From Membranipora membranacea (Eukaryota; Bryozoa; Gymnolaemata; Cheilostomatida; Membraniporidae), in assembly GCA_914767715.1 (NCBI GenBank), contig OU612067.1, positions 26,200,162 to 26,264,161 of the forward strand: DNA of 64,000 bases, written 5' to 3'. This document shows positions 45,554 to 57,700 of the stretch, piece after piece. The position numbers were made by a program, and so were the translations under genes. A model generated the notes under the pieces. It ran no database searches and had not been told where the DNA came from. It saw only the letters and a list, made by a program, of their open reading frames with translations. Positions within the stretch are counted from its first letter, which is position 1, and each line of letters begins with the position of its first letter.

Positions 45554-48500
45554 ATGGCAGCCCCCTGTGAAGAAAAAAGTTTTGATGCTCAAAAAAGAAA
45601 AGTTTCTAATGATGAGAGTGGTGATCAGCCAGGCATAAAGCAACTGAAAACACTTACAGAGGCTACTGGATCCCACCCTGGGTGGACTTCACTGGAGCCA
45701 TTCACCTTAGTAAAAGTTTTAAAAGATGATCCCCAGACAAAACTGGTTGTTGTGCATGCCAAAGCTGGTAAGAAAAAAGAAAGCACAACAACAGAACTTC
45801 CAGCTGGGAATGGAACTGAGGAGGCTGATGCTATTATAGTGATGGAGAAGACACCTTTTGATACCACTGAATCATGTATTGAACAAATGCTCAGGGGTAC
45901 AGATATAGCTCAAGTGTTCAACAATGATATTTATGGCACCTACAATGCTAACCCTCCCAAGAAAGCCAACAGTAAGTGATCTGTCTCTCAAATTCTTGGA
46001 TTGTGATAATCAAATGCTATTGACCGGAGGCTATTCCAGTATGAGTTACTTTGTTAATATGCAGTGTACATGCATGATTTGGCTGTTCAGTCCGAGAAAT
46101 GCAAAAGTTCATTGCCCATATATTACACTCTTTTGGGTGATTAGGTCTAGTCTAATGGTTGTTGCATAGGTCTACTCCAAAACCTGGGATTTTTGTAATG
46201 TTTGACTGTCCCCCTTGAGTTTTTGTGTTTTGTTGTTTGAAGGTAATTCATGGTTGAGAAGATACATCCAACTTTCATGGTCTCTGGAGTCAAAAGAAAT
46301 TTAGACAGCACTTCCCTGAGTATTCTGTTTGAAAGACTACCTCCTAAGCTGCTCATACATACCTCATTTGATGGATTTAGTCACTTGTAGCTCTTTTAGC
46401 AAACAGTTTCAGTTCAAAAGTATTTTAAAATCATGCGCAGATGCGGATAAATTCAGAAATAGCCAATAGTTATAAACTGATTCAGGGCCGGAGGATTTTT
46501 ACAAATGAACAAGTTTTGAGGCTTTGTGCTTTAATTATTGTCAGGATTTCTGATTGGTTGCAATTGAAGTACAATACCTTTCATTGGTTTATACATTGGT
46601 TGTGTTTCCTTAATTTATATAGGACGGACACATGAAAAACCTGAAATTGTTTATAAACATTGGCTATTTCTGAATTTATCCGCGTCTGCGCATGATTTTA
46701 AAATACTTTTGAACTGAAATTGTTTGCTGAAAGATCTACAGGTGACTAAATCCATCAATCGAGGTATGTATGAGCAGCTTAGGAGGAAGTCTTTCAAACA
46801 GAATACTCAGGGAAGTGCTGTCCATATTTCTTTTGACTCCAGAGACCATGAAAGTTGGATGTGTCTTATCAACCATGAATTACCTTCAAACAACAAAAAC
46901 TCAAGGGGGTGGGCAGTCAAACATTGCCAAAATCCCAGGTTTTGGAGTAGACCTGTGGGTTGTAGGGGGTGTCTGGTCTCCAGATTTTCAGACCATTTGT
47001 GAGAGTGACAGATGAGACAACTGCAGACTACCCAATCCTGACAATAGTGTTGTGTGGTGAAATCCCCATAAACAGTGTCCTTTATTAACGAGACGAGCTT
47101 TGCATCTTGCCATTATTATTTTGATAGTCATCTGGAAGCGCTTTTAGATGGCCAGTTTTATTAGTAAATCAATTAACACATTGCTGAGTCTTAGCAAATT
47201 GTACAGCAGCATAGCTGATATGGCAGGCTATAAGCAATCACTAGGGTCCCATGCTTCGATTTTGTGGTTCACTCAAATTTCGAATGGTTAGAATCCAGTG
47301 GATTCTAACCATTCCCATGATGGGAAAAACATGAAAAGAATCTCCCGCGGCCAGGACTTGAACCTCGGCCTGCCGCGTGTTATCCCTTTGAAGGCATTGT
47401 GTGCAAGTGCGCTAACCATTCAGCCACGCCGCCAATTAGGAAATATATAGAATAAACACGGATATGGACACGGTATGGATATACGGTATGGATATTCGCG
47501 TCCAAAAAGTCATTCGTCACAATCGGAATTTGACTTTAATGCCGTTTCCATGGGGCGATTACTCCCGAAATCCTTACAAAATCGACCCATGGGAACATAG
47601 TGAATGGCAAGTGGCTTGCAAGTAGGCCTATACTGATTCAATATGCAAATGAAGTGTTAATAACCGAACTGGCAACTGAATTTCACACATAGCTACAATT
47701 TAATCTTTAAATGTAACATTCTTTGACAACAGTCATGTTGGGTCTGGGTGAAGTTAGTTAAAATTCTCAAAGGTTGCCCAGGTTGCTGGTATGAACATGC
47801 ATGTTTTGTCAATGATTTTAGCCGTGAAAACCGTGGTGATATTCCCAGCTACAGCCAAGCACTTAGAGAAATACTCTTCACACGAGAGTCAGCTTATACA
47901 TGAAACCCCTGAGGACTATAAGAACATTCTGCTGCCGTATGTGGAGAGATCACACTTTGATATGAAGGTAATAATAAAGGCAACAATGAGAAAATATTCG
48001 ATAATTATGAATATGGCTTCAAATTAGTGGGAATGGTCTGGCCCTGTACACAGAAGCTTGGCTTGTGATATAGCTACTTTACCTTTTGACAAAGTCAATT
48101 TGGGTTTTTCTGATAACAACAATATCAGGATGAGGTGTTTTGACTACTGGTAGAAAAAAGGGCATAATTAAAATATAATTTCTTTTAGAGAAATTTGGTC
48201 TATGCAAACAACAACACACACATAGTTCAAACATTTTTTGCTGTAGTTTAGTAATTAAATATTACTGTAACTACATCCTCTATCACAAAGGAAAACGTGT
48301 CATGACTATATGGTTGATGAGAGATTAAAGTGCAGCTAGCCTCTTTTTGACTTTCAGTGGATATATAATATACTGGATAAGAAGAAGGAGTCAGAGTTTA
48401 TAATCTATGAGGACGCTGACCCTGTGAATGGTTATATACTTCTACCTGATCTCAAATGGGACAGAAAATCTCTAGACAATATCTACTTATCCGCAATCAT

Positions 48501-51500
48501 TCACAGGTAATAATACTATGAGATATTGTTTATAATAATATAGGCTGACTAGATTTAAGCCATAGAGTTGTTTTATATGTACATAATGACTCTACGATTT
48601 AGACTGACTAGGTGACAATGACAATGTTTCCATTTAATGATTAGTCATAATGCAATGGGATAATGAGTTGAAAAAAATAATTATGTGGAATATGCTCTAC
48701 ATTAGAATCTGTTGCCAAACATCATGATACGTTATCGTTTTACACAGGAGAGATATTAAGTCATTACGAGATCTCACAACAGAACATCTACCTCTTCTTA
48801 AGAATATTCAGAAAACTGCACTGGTAAGTACAATCCCTGTCTCTACCCAGTCCTAGTGTGTTAAGTTTCCTGTAGTTCACCAACCTGGTTATAGACACTT
48901 GAAGCCAAATAAAAAGCAATACAAAATAATTTACTGTGATGAGTGATATTATAGCTTGATTGTCCCAAACTCAGCTCACACCTGTTTGTGTACATGCCCA
49001 GACTCTAGGTTATCTGGTTAATCAAGAAGCAATTCTTGTTGAATAAAACATTGTTGAGGTACTGATTTACCCTGCAAGTTTTATTTGTCTAATGATCTCC
49101 ATGTGAAAAATAAACTAAAGCATATTATATATTACTTCATAGCAAGCGGGTCTTCACTAATATATCAGGAGTTGCCCTCTGTTTTAACGGCAAAAAACAA
49201 CTCTTGATATCTGATTTGTTTGCCCAAAACTTCCAGTTTTTGGAAACTGTCTAAGCAAGGAGTTTAACTCCTTGGTTAAGCTAAATCACTGTTTTCTGTC
49301 TGCTTTTGTTATGACCATAAACATATAACTACAGAGTATTTTTATGTTTATGGTTGTGACATTATCACATTTGATGTAACATCTGACTCATCTGTTTACA
49401 GGAAGGAAAAGACATGAGTATAGTATAGCCAGCGTCATATCTGTCTAGACATTTTAAGGAGACCGCTAATGTCAAATCACATTGATCAGTATGTCTGTGT
49501 TGTGTCTAAAGTTAATTTAATATCTGAATCTATTTACAGAAAGCTATAGAAGATAAGTATGGTATAGCCAGATCTAAGATCCGAGCGTACTTCCACTATC
49601 AGCCTTCATACTTCCATCTCCACGTTCACTTCAATCAGATCAAGCATGTTGCTCCAGGTAATGATATACCTGTCCCGTGTCATCAGTAATATTTATTATG
49701 ATGTTTCCAGGTTATATTCCTATAGGAATAAATGATGGCTAGAGTTTAGTTTAGTTTAGTTTAGTTTAGCTGGGTTCGGGGGTTCGGGGTGTTTTTATGT
49801 TCACTAGTGCCAATTTTCACTCGCTGTGTTTGAAGTTAATAAGGTTATAAAATGTAATGAGGTTTAGTGAAAGATATTTAATCATATATTTCGCTACTCT
49901 AAGCCTGCTGCGTGAAACGGCAAACTATTCCTCCTGGGATTACTCCACTCTCCTAGGGTATAACAATGCTGCAGGTTATTTTTGTTGGCTTTTTGATTTC
50001 TAATATTGCTAAGTTATCCTAATAAAACAATCTGTACGGTGTTTGGGATGCAGAATATCGCATATTGGCTTGGGACTTATAAAAGCCTGCATCAGATGAA
50101 CAATCCTGGTATTTCTCAAAAGAGGTATACACCCGAGGGTGCTGAGGGGGGGGGCTGGAACAATCAACCTTGAAAGCTCTGCCAATGATATTCGAACCCA
50201 AAACGCCTGGCAGTGAATAGAAAGTGCGATAACCAATTGCACCATCTCACCATTCCCATGAAAAGAATGGGTTGATGGCGCTATTAAGCGTGCCCCCTAT
50301 TCACTATTCAGAGTTGAGTTCTTTTGTCCCTATGCAACACAGCGTACATGTTAGGGTTGTTGGCCTTACATGGCCCATTGCTGGGACCCCTTGTGGGTAT
50401 AAGGTATGGAAATTTATGGGAATCATGTCACACACTGCTCCATTTTTCTCCGCTCTGTTATAACCCGTCAAGACGCATCACAGTTACTACCATCTTTGTC
50501 ATTGTGACATGTCGTTCAACTTTGCCCGGATCAGTCACTGTATTGGGATGCAAGTAGAACAAATATCGAAAACAAATTTCAATGGATTCATAGCCAATCT
50601 TCCAATCCTTGCATATCGCAATACACTTAGAAGGTTATTTGAGTAAACTGTCCTAAACATCTCATCTGAGTTTAGAGTATGTAAACTTGCTGTTTGTCCT
50701 ACTCACTGAACCAAATGACCTTGGTAGTCTAAATGGTTCAATGTTGTTTGTGTGGTGTTAGTGACAACCAATTATCAAACATCTGTAACATATGATGGAA
50801 TTAACACAACAATAAAAATGTCAAGCATATCAGATGGTAGCCTATCTTGACGAGCTTGTCAAGACAGGCTAATCAGATGGGTTAGATAGTGTCATGCGGG
50901 TAACATGCAAGATTTACTCAGTATTTGGTACTCTCTGCATGAAAATCTTCTGTCAACCATGTATAGTTATTTCTATAGCTAGTTAGACACATCCATCGAA
51001 GACATGGTAGTGAAAATTGACTGTATCTGACACCCAAAATTTGCTTTTAAGGATTTTGTTGTACAGCGACCATACTCTGTTTTGCTCATTAGTCAAACAT
51101 ACCCTTCTCAGATGTGTAACATTCGTGTGGTGTACCCCCTAGGATATCAGGAACTCACCTTGAGTAGTACGGTTGAATCATAAGAAATATGAATAAGAGT
51201 ATTTGTATGTTTATGCGGAATATACATGTTCAACAGCCAGCTTTTCAATTCGAGCTAATCTAGGTGATATGGTTTATGATATGATATATTGGGTTGTTCC
51301 TTGATACGATAGATATGACTTTGTTCCCTTATACGATAGATATAAGTTTGTTGACTTGTGGTCTGTTTTATATTTAGGTTCAAACTGTGTGGGAGCACAC
51401 CTGCTCTCTGATGTCATAGATAATATCCAACAGCAGGCTGACTACTACCAGAAGAGAACTCTGTGTTACTCTCTCAAAGAGAACGATCTCTTATATAAAC

Positions 51501-51541
51501 TGTATGATGAGGCGGGTCGAACTGGTCAAATACCGGAGTAG
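45554..51541 (+). CDS. DCPS: m7GpppX diphosphatase (scavenger mRNA-decapping enzyme DcpS)
   Basis: Exons 45554-45971, 47822-47967, 48358-48506, 48748-48823, 49540-49657, 51378-51541 (TAG) join into 356 residues, a little longer than human DcpS (337). The N-terminal region (dimerising, LEPFTLVKVLKDDP, VVVHAK, IVMEKTPF) leads to the linker IYGTYNANPP, then VIFPATAKHLEKYSSHE. The C-terminal HIT domain follows: EADPVNGYILLPDLKWD-like sequence, IHRRDIKSLRDLT, then the catalytic triad HLHVH in exon 5, FNQIKHVAP, and HLLSDVIDNIQQQADYYQKRTL in exon 6. The enzyme hydrolyses cap structures left after 3'-to-5' mRNA decay. AATAAA lies at 51613-51618. Introns hold a foldback element, a tRNA-like repeat, a SINE, a 34-bp hairpin insertion and a decayed copy of the start of exon 5. 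Confidence 0.95.
46165..46957. mobile_element. Foldback transposon with 8-bp TSD in DCPS intron 1
   Basis: 793 bp. The left arm (from 46165, CATAGGTCTACTCCAAAACC) and right arm (ending GGTTTTGGAGTAGACCTGTG at 46957) are inverted over about 320 bp, leaving a loop of about 150 bp (about 46487-46639). It is flanked by GGTTGTTG (46157-46164) and GGTTGTAG (46958-46965), 7 of 8 identical. The CA...TG ends and 8-bp TSD suggest a hAT-type non-autonomous element. Confidence 0.8.
47282..47314. repeat. 33-bp near-perfect palindrome
   Basis: GAATGGTTAGAATCCA and the inverse arm TGGATTCTAACCATTC overlap around a single central mismatch. It lies 29 bases before the tRNA-like sequence, with which it shares CTAACCATTC. 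Confidence 0.7.
47343..47432 (-). repeat. tRNA-like sequence (tRNA pseudogene or SINE head)
   Basis: On the minus strand, GTGGCTGAATGGTTAGCGCA resembles an A box with D arm, and GGTTCAAGTCC resembles a B box and T loop, in a 90-base span starting GGCGGCG. The acceptor, anticodon and T stems do not pair well and the anticodon loop lacks T33, so it is unlikely to be a working tRNA. It lies in DCPS intron 1. Confidence 0.45.
49256..49274. repeat. Tiny perfect hairpin CAAGGAGTT/AACTCCTTG
   Basis: 19 bases with 9-bp perfect arms around one T, in DCPS intron 4. Same core as the hairpins at 4836, 10057 and 15655. Confidence 0.5.
49391..49432 (+). pseudogene. Decayed duplicate of the start of DCPS exon 5
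   Basis: The acceptor TGTTTACAG (ending 49401) and the following 31 bases resemble the real exon 5 start at 49540. GTATAGTATAGCCAG matches GTATGGTATAGCCAG in 14 of 15 positions, preceded by a similar AAGA run. In the exon frame it meets a stop (TAG) after about eight codons and similarity then ends, so it is a broken tandem copy about 140 bases upstream. Confidence 0.45.
49744..49769. repeat. TTTAG pentanucleotide microsatellite
   Basis: Five consecutive TTTAG units in DCPS intron 5. Confidence 0.85.
50175..50251 (-). mobile_element. tRNA-derived SINE head
   Basis: The minus strand reads GGTGAGATGGTGCAATTGG then TTATCGCAC, a good A box, and GGGTTCGAATATC, a good B box, at tRNA-like spacing. 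A non-tRNA body may run on to about 50,020. Right flank and TSD are not resolved. Confidence 0.55.
50838..50871. mobile_element. 34-bp palindromic insertion with 9-bp TSD
   Basis: TAGCCTATCTTGAC (left) and GTCAAGACAGGCTA (right) form a hairpin with one mismatch around GAGCTT. It is flanked on both sides by ATCAGATGG (50829-50837 and 50872-50880), an exact 9-bp repeat. Almost identical to 62793-62827. It lies in DCPS intron 5. Confidence 0.85.
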
Positions 51542-54500
51542 TATATGTACAAGATGGACAAATTACAGCCTTGTCTGATAATTTACAGTTCACTGAAATT
51601 AAGCTTAATTTCAATAAACCCATTTGTAACAAGGCCTTTCCTTTTTAATAAATATTTTAGGTGTTCAAAATTTTAGTCAATATTAGTCTCAGATTTCATG
51701 CCTCGGACAGGCTAAACTAGAGTTTCACTTTCCTCTTTACAGTGTAACAGCGAGTCAAGTTTTAGCCATTTTTTTATTTTCTAATAATTTGAGCAAAGCA
51801 ATTTAACTGTTTTTTTACTGTTTTTTTAATGTAACACAACTAGAATGTGAAAGCCTTCATGTGGCTGTCATTAAAATAATTTTTAAAAGCTGAATATCTG
51901 AGTATTTTTGCGACCTCCTGTGACTTGAAACAAAAATAAATCTCTGCAAATCACGCTCAAAAAAACTAAATCATGTTCATGAAACTTTGGTTGAAAAATT
52001 ATTTATTTGTCACATGGCGGTCAAGATGTTGACAGGTGTCATTTGCTTGTGTGGTATTCACTTTTGATGTCATCACTGTTATATCAGAGGAATTTCATGT
52101 ATGCTCTGCATGTCAAAGGATGTGGCACGGTTTGTCTGTTATGGATGTTGAGATGACAATATCTGACATAAATATCCACTTAATTTAAAGACTGTCCTAA
52201 ACGATGTGAAATTAATATTGAGATTAATATCTCCCTATTAGCGCCATTTAAGAGTAGTTTTAATTTGGCAAACATGGCTCTTGACAGGCCACACATGGTG
52301 ATGATAGTAACAGTGACAATGTTATTATTTTATTAGCACAGATATTGTACTCTGTAATAAATTTGATCTGATAAATATATATAGTGCAATTTTCAAGGGG
52401 AGGGAAACTCAATTATAGGGTGTGATGATAACTGGTTTGAACTAGATTCTGACATCTAGAATCTGAAATCTGCTGCCACAAAATGGACAATGCCAGCTAG
52501 CGGTACTGACCCAGAATTTGAGCCAAGAAAACTATCTCAATAATGTATATCCTGTTACTTGGCTTTATGATATTTTACAATTTTCAAGAAAATCAAAATC
52601 ATCTATTCCATTAGATTTTAGTGTGGGTTGCTGTTAGTGGTATGCCACTAAAAAGCACCTGTCAAATGTGACAATTGAATGCACCAACAGCAACTTTGAC
52701 AATAATTAACCGCTTTTAATGATGTATCTAGTGATGTGAGGAGAGGGAGAGAGGGGTGAGGTTGTCTCGCTCAATTATTGTCTTGATAATCCAGATTTAT
52801 GTTTGTTTAAAAGTCACAGATATTTCGGAGGTTAGACAGGCCGCTTCATGGGTTTATGGCTTGAGTTCTATGGGTCCCTGAGACCTGAACCCAGTTTGAT
52901 CTGAGTTACCTCAGCCAACCCTTCTCAAAGACAAGACATGGGTTTATTTAATTATTTTGTTGATATCCGTCGTATGGCTTCTCATCATTGCTGCATTGCC
53001 CATAAACATGTGTTTGTCTTCGGCGTCGCATCTGATTGTACTTTTACTTAAGCTGCACTCTTATCAGTTTGAAACTCGTGTATGATACAACTGTAACTTA
53101 TACGCCTATAGTGGATAGCCATCATAAGTGACAACATATATATATAGCATATATAGCGTTGCCAGCGCATGTGCACCAAGTACGAGGGTAATGATAGTTG
53201 TTCTAATATGTTGCTATTATTTACATTCTATCCTAAATTGAACACTCAATGTTGGTTGCAGCGATTATTCCACAGCTTAATTATTTGTTCAAAATGAGAA
53301 AGATTCCTAACTCATGACCCTATAAAAAGTAATAAAATTGGTTTATCTAATCAAGTTATGGTCAATGGTGAATAATAACTAGCGGACTGCGTAAAATAAG
53401 ACCGTACTCAGTTTCTATTCAAGATAGTTAATATAGAAAACGTATGATATTTATATTATAACTATGGCCTAGGGCAGTACATCAGGCATACTCTTGCAGA
53501 CCACTGCAGCCAAAATCGCATGAATTCTAGGGCTGTTGGTTACTAACGAAAGTTTAGTATTAATAAGTCGCAAAAGTATTTTCTCTGGTCCTGAAAATAG
53601 ATTTTGATCAATACTTGGAAAAACCAAAGTTACGTAGAGACTATGTAACATATCTGTCAGTTTGTGAATAACAAGGAGTTCTGCTGCCTCAATAGCATCA
53701 TCACAGTGGCTGACGTTCACCTCAGATAGAGAATGGAATTTGAAGACTCAATGGAAATGAATAAAAGATTAAATTATTATATGATCCAGACCCGTCTGAC
53801 CTGTCAGAAACGAATTGTCTGTCTGTTGTGCTGGATCAATGGTGCTGTCTGCAAACTTTTTGTCTAGACTAGGCTGACCACCAGCATTGACATATATCAG
53901 CTAATTCAGGGGCTGAGCACAAAGTGAAAAGCCTTCTGCCATGTTCATTGCAGATTCAATAAGCGGTCATGAGGTTTACTGGGATCAGTTATATCTGAAT
54001 ATCTAGAGAAACAAAGGACAACTTCTCCTAAGTCTGGTATAGATAAGTCGCACGTCCCAAAGTGTCAAAAACTCCTCACCACATGTGGCGATTGTTGGTT
54101 GTGATCAATGAATATCGGTTGGTCGGTCAGGTTCAATGACTTCTGTATCTCAATGACCCACAGTGAGGGTCAATGTTGAGGTTATGTGTATTTCATCTTC
54201 TTTTCTACATTTAGCGTAGTCATCAATAATGCTATTGATGATATGCAATTATGATGATCCACAACATATTTGTCTGATTTAATGTTTTTGCATTTAATTT
54301 CTTTGGGTCAAAATTATAATTCTGCTGTCTGCTATCAATCATACTGTTGACAAATTAAGATTATTATCATAGCTGTCAATCAAAATAAATTTCAAAGTAT
54401 TATGAAAATCTTGGCAAAGGCAATGAAATATATTTTAAAGAAATATTGAAATGGTCCATAACATCTAATCGAGAACAGTCTAGTTTGCTGTTGGCAATCT

Positions 54501-54760
54501 GCCAAAATATCAGCAGCAAATGATTGTGACCTTAGATCCAGATTGGCTTGAAGTAATTGAGAACTTGAAAATAAGTTTTCACATATATAAAGAAAATGTA
54601 TGGGTGGTCCTGGTTAAATTGCAATTGCACTGGATGTCACTCTGTTGTATGAAGTGAAACAAATTTTCTGAGGAACAGAATTAAAGACAACAAATTTCAC
54701 AGCGTTGAACAACTGTTCAAGGAACACAACTGTGGCGCTTACTTCATCCCATCATTAAAC
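51542..54760. other. 3.2-kb intergenic region between DCPS and PRODH
   Basis: It contains the DCPS 3' UTR with AATAAA at 51613-51618. No gene is recognised. A minus-strand open stretch at 53469-53745 lacks an ATG near its start and any family signature. Confidence 0.5.
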
Positions 54761-57700
54761 ATGCCAAGATCACGAGCAGGTCAAGCTTTTCTGTCTTTCT
54801 ACCAGCCAGCGAAGCTCACACTCCCAACTGATGTCGCTCTAAAAAAAGGACTATGTTGTACAACATACCTGGCGATGCAAAGCAGACAGGCAACAACTTC
54901 ATCGAGAACACGTCAGCATTTTGTCAGCCCAGAGATTTCGGTTGATACTTTCCAGAAGAAGAAAGAGCCTTCTCACTCGACAGACCAGCTGCAGAATTTA
55001 GACTTCACAGATCATAAGAGGGCGTTTAAACACATGTCTCTATGGGAGTTATCTCGCTCTCTTATCGTACTCAGTGTTTGTTCTTATCAGACCTTCTCAG
55101 CACATTCTCTCAAGGCAAGTCTACATGATGAATAAAAAAAAAAAATTTATTATTAATATATATAAATATAAATTTTATTTGGTGATCAAGTCACTCGGAC
55201 ATATGAGACAATGCGCAACAAAAAATAAATGGTAAAACAATCTAGTAATCTTTGTGGAAAATAATATTGTCAAGGAGGACTGCTCTATTTTATTTTCATC
55301 TCTATCCAACAGTGGTCAGTGTTTAAAATGTGAGTAGAGGTGGTGTCCTCCAGTAAATTTCTTTTAAAAACCACATTTCTAAATGAAGGTTTTTAGGCTA
55401 AAGTGCAATATTTCATGTAAACTTTGATTTTTATAAACTCCAAAAAAGTGGAAAACACAGCATGTCAACAATTTATTTCTAAATATCTTGTTGCATTAAC
55501 TGTTTGTTATATTCCTAACAAAAAGTGAGATGGCAATTCGGAGTTTCTAATGAAGGAAATTTCCTTCCTTTGTTCAAACATTCCGATTCATTTGTTTAGT
55601 CGATGATAAATTGACAGAAAATTGTACAAGTCACGAGGCTTGGAATAATTGGTAATCTGGCTCAAAATCCGGCGATCGCGATCGAGGCCGTAGGCAGTCA
55701 TCAAAGGGGGAAAGGGACCTACTGCTGACTGTGGCTCGTACCACATAAAAAGAAATACTGAGAACTTGTACCCTGTATGTAATGCATTCAACTAGCAATG
55801 CTGGTGACAACTGCAATGATTAGATCCAGAGATTTTAACCATGCCACTACACTACTGCTCACCAACCAGCGTATTATGAATCATTTGATTGATGTTTTCG
55901 TATAATTTAGTGGTCTACGAATTGAAATTGTTTGTACACACTTTACGATCATGTTTACACCATTCACTCTATCTATTTTAGATGTTTGAGCTGAGCGAGA
56001 GGATTCTGGGTAAAAGAGTGACATCAGCGATGGTTAGACCTCTATTTTATAATCAGTTTATTGGAGGAGACACAGCAAAGGAGATTAATGTAACAACGAA
56101 CAGAGTAGAGAAAGCTGGCAGTGGATATATCATAGCTAATGTACTCGAAGCTATTCATAGGTTAGTTAATAATTAAGTCACACCAGTAAATACCAGGCGC
56201 AGTTTAGGGTAAAACTATGAAAATCGTTGCTCAATTTAACAGTTTTTTGCCAATTAAAAGGACTTTTATTTTTCTTTCTGTTTTTGGGTGCCATAGAACA
56301 CCCCCTCACCACCCTAATCTATCCCAAATTGGTAGCTGATAGCGACATTCCGCTCTCAACCACTTTCTGTCAGACAGTGGTTGTTAATGGATGCCCCTGA
56401 AAACGACATGGTCAACAGTTTGTGCACTTAAACTAATCCCAAAGCTAAATGAAAAGAAACCAAAACTCAACACAGTCATGTTCAACTAGTTGAATTTGAA
56501 TCTTTATCACTTATATCATGATTGTAAGTTTATGAAATTAGAAATTCACCTAATGACATAACGTTTTGAGTTGTTATTCTGCAGCATTAGAGAGGCTAAA
56601 ATAAATCATGAGACAATCTGTCGAAATATGGAATCTTTAGCCAGAGAAAACTCTGACACTACAGAAAATCTGATGCAGATACGAATGTCTGCACTCTTCC
56701 CCATGGACATGCTTGTGAGTATCACCTAGTATCACTTATTGCTTTGGTTGTACAGTATTAAATTCAATTTCAGATCATGAGTTGAAGTTGTCTGTTCTCT
56801 GAGCGGTGGGAGCTACTTTCTAAAAATATATTAAATAAGCCTTTTTTTGTTGTTGTGAGGATGTTCATTGACTTCACTTCCGGGGTAGAAAGAGAAGATA
56901 TGAAGGTATCTTTGTTAGCTTGTCGCCTCGCTCATAATTTGAATCTTCGTGTGAATATTATAGAGTGAGATCAGTATGATGTCAGCAGAAGACAGAATTA
57001 AATTTATACACGATGCCACTGAATATATGAAGACTCCTACAACTGCTGGTAGGTATTAAACTTATTCTAGAGGTTACTCTAAGGTCACAAGAGGTATAAG
57101 ATCATAGCCGACCATTCTGTGATGTTTCCAATTTCAGATGGTGTGATATGAAATTCAGCTTATGATTTTAGCTCAAACTTCCTGTAGCGACTAATAAAAT
57201 GCAACAAGTATCATACGCCTAGACAGAGTTTGGTACTCTATAAGAGGCCATCTTATGGAGTACCCAACTTCTTTTATTCATTATTGTGGTGAGGTTTTTC
57301 TTCAAATTTGGAACCAAATAACTGTGTTGTTTACAAATGTGATGGTGTATATGGATGCTATAGGAAGAGTGACACTACTGTCACCATTATATATTTAATA
57401 ATTCATATTTTATTTCTCACAAAAGACTACCATAACTGTTATTATCGATTTTTTGTCAATCTCGTCTTCAATATGTTGATTGTTGTTGCATCTTTACAAT
57501 AAAGAATTGAGTCATTATGAATCTGTTCTTTACAGATAAATTGAGTTGGCTCAGTGGTAAGCTTTCCTCACCAACTGCTGTACTGGACCTCATGACTGGT
57601 CTGAAGTTGTTAGAAGACATCGGACAGAGAGCACTTAGGACTAATACTGTACTGATGGTGGATGCTGAGTACACACATATAAATCCTGCTCTCACATCTC

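Noticed and set aside
53469-53745. Minus-strand Leu-rich open stretch of about 83-91 codons
   Set aside because: No ATG near its start, only a weak GAG acceptor, and no family likeness.
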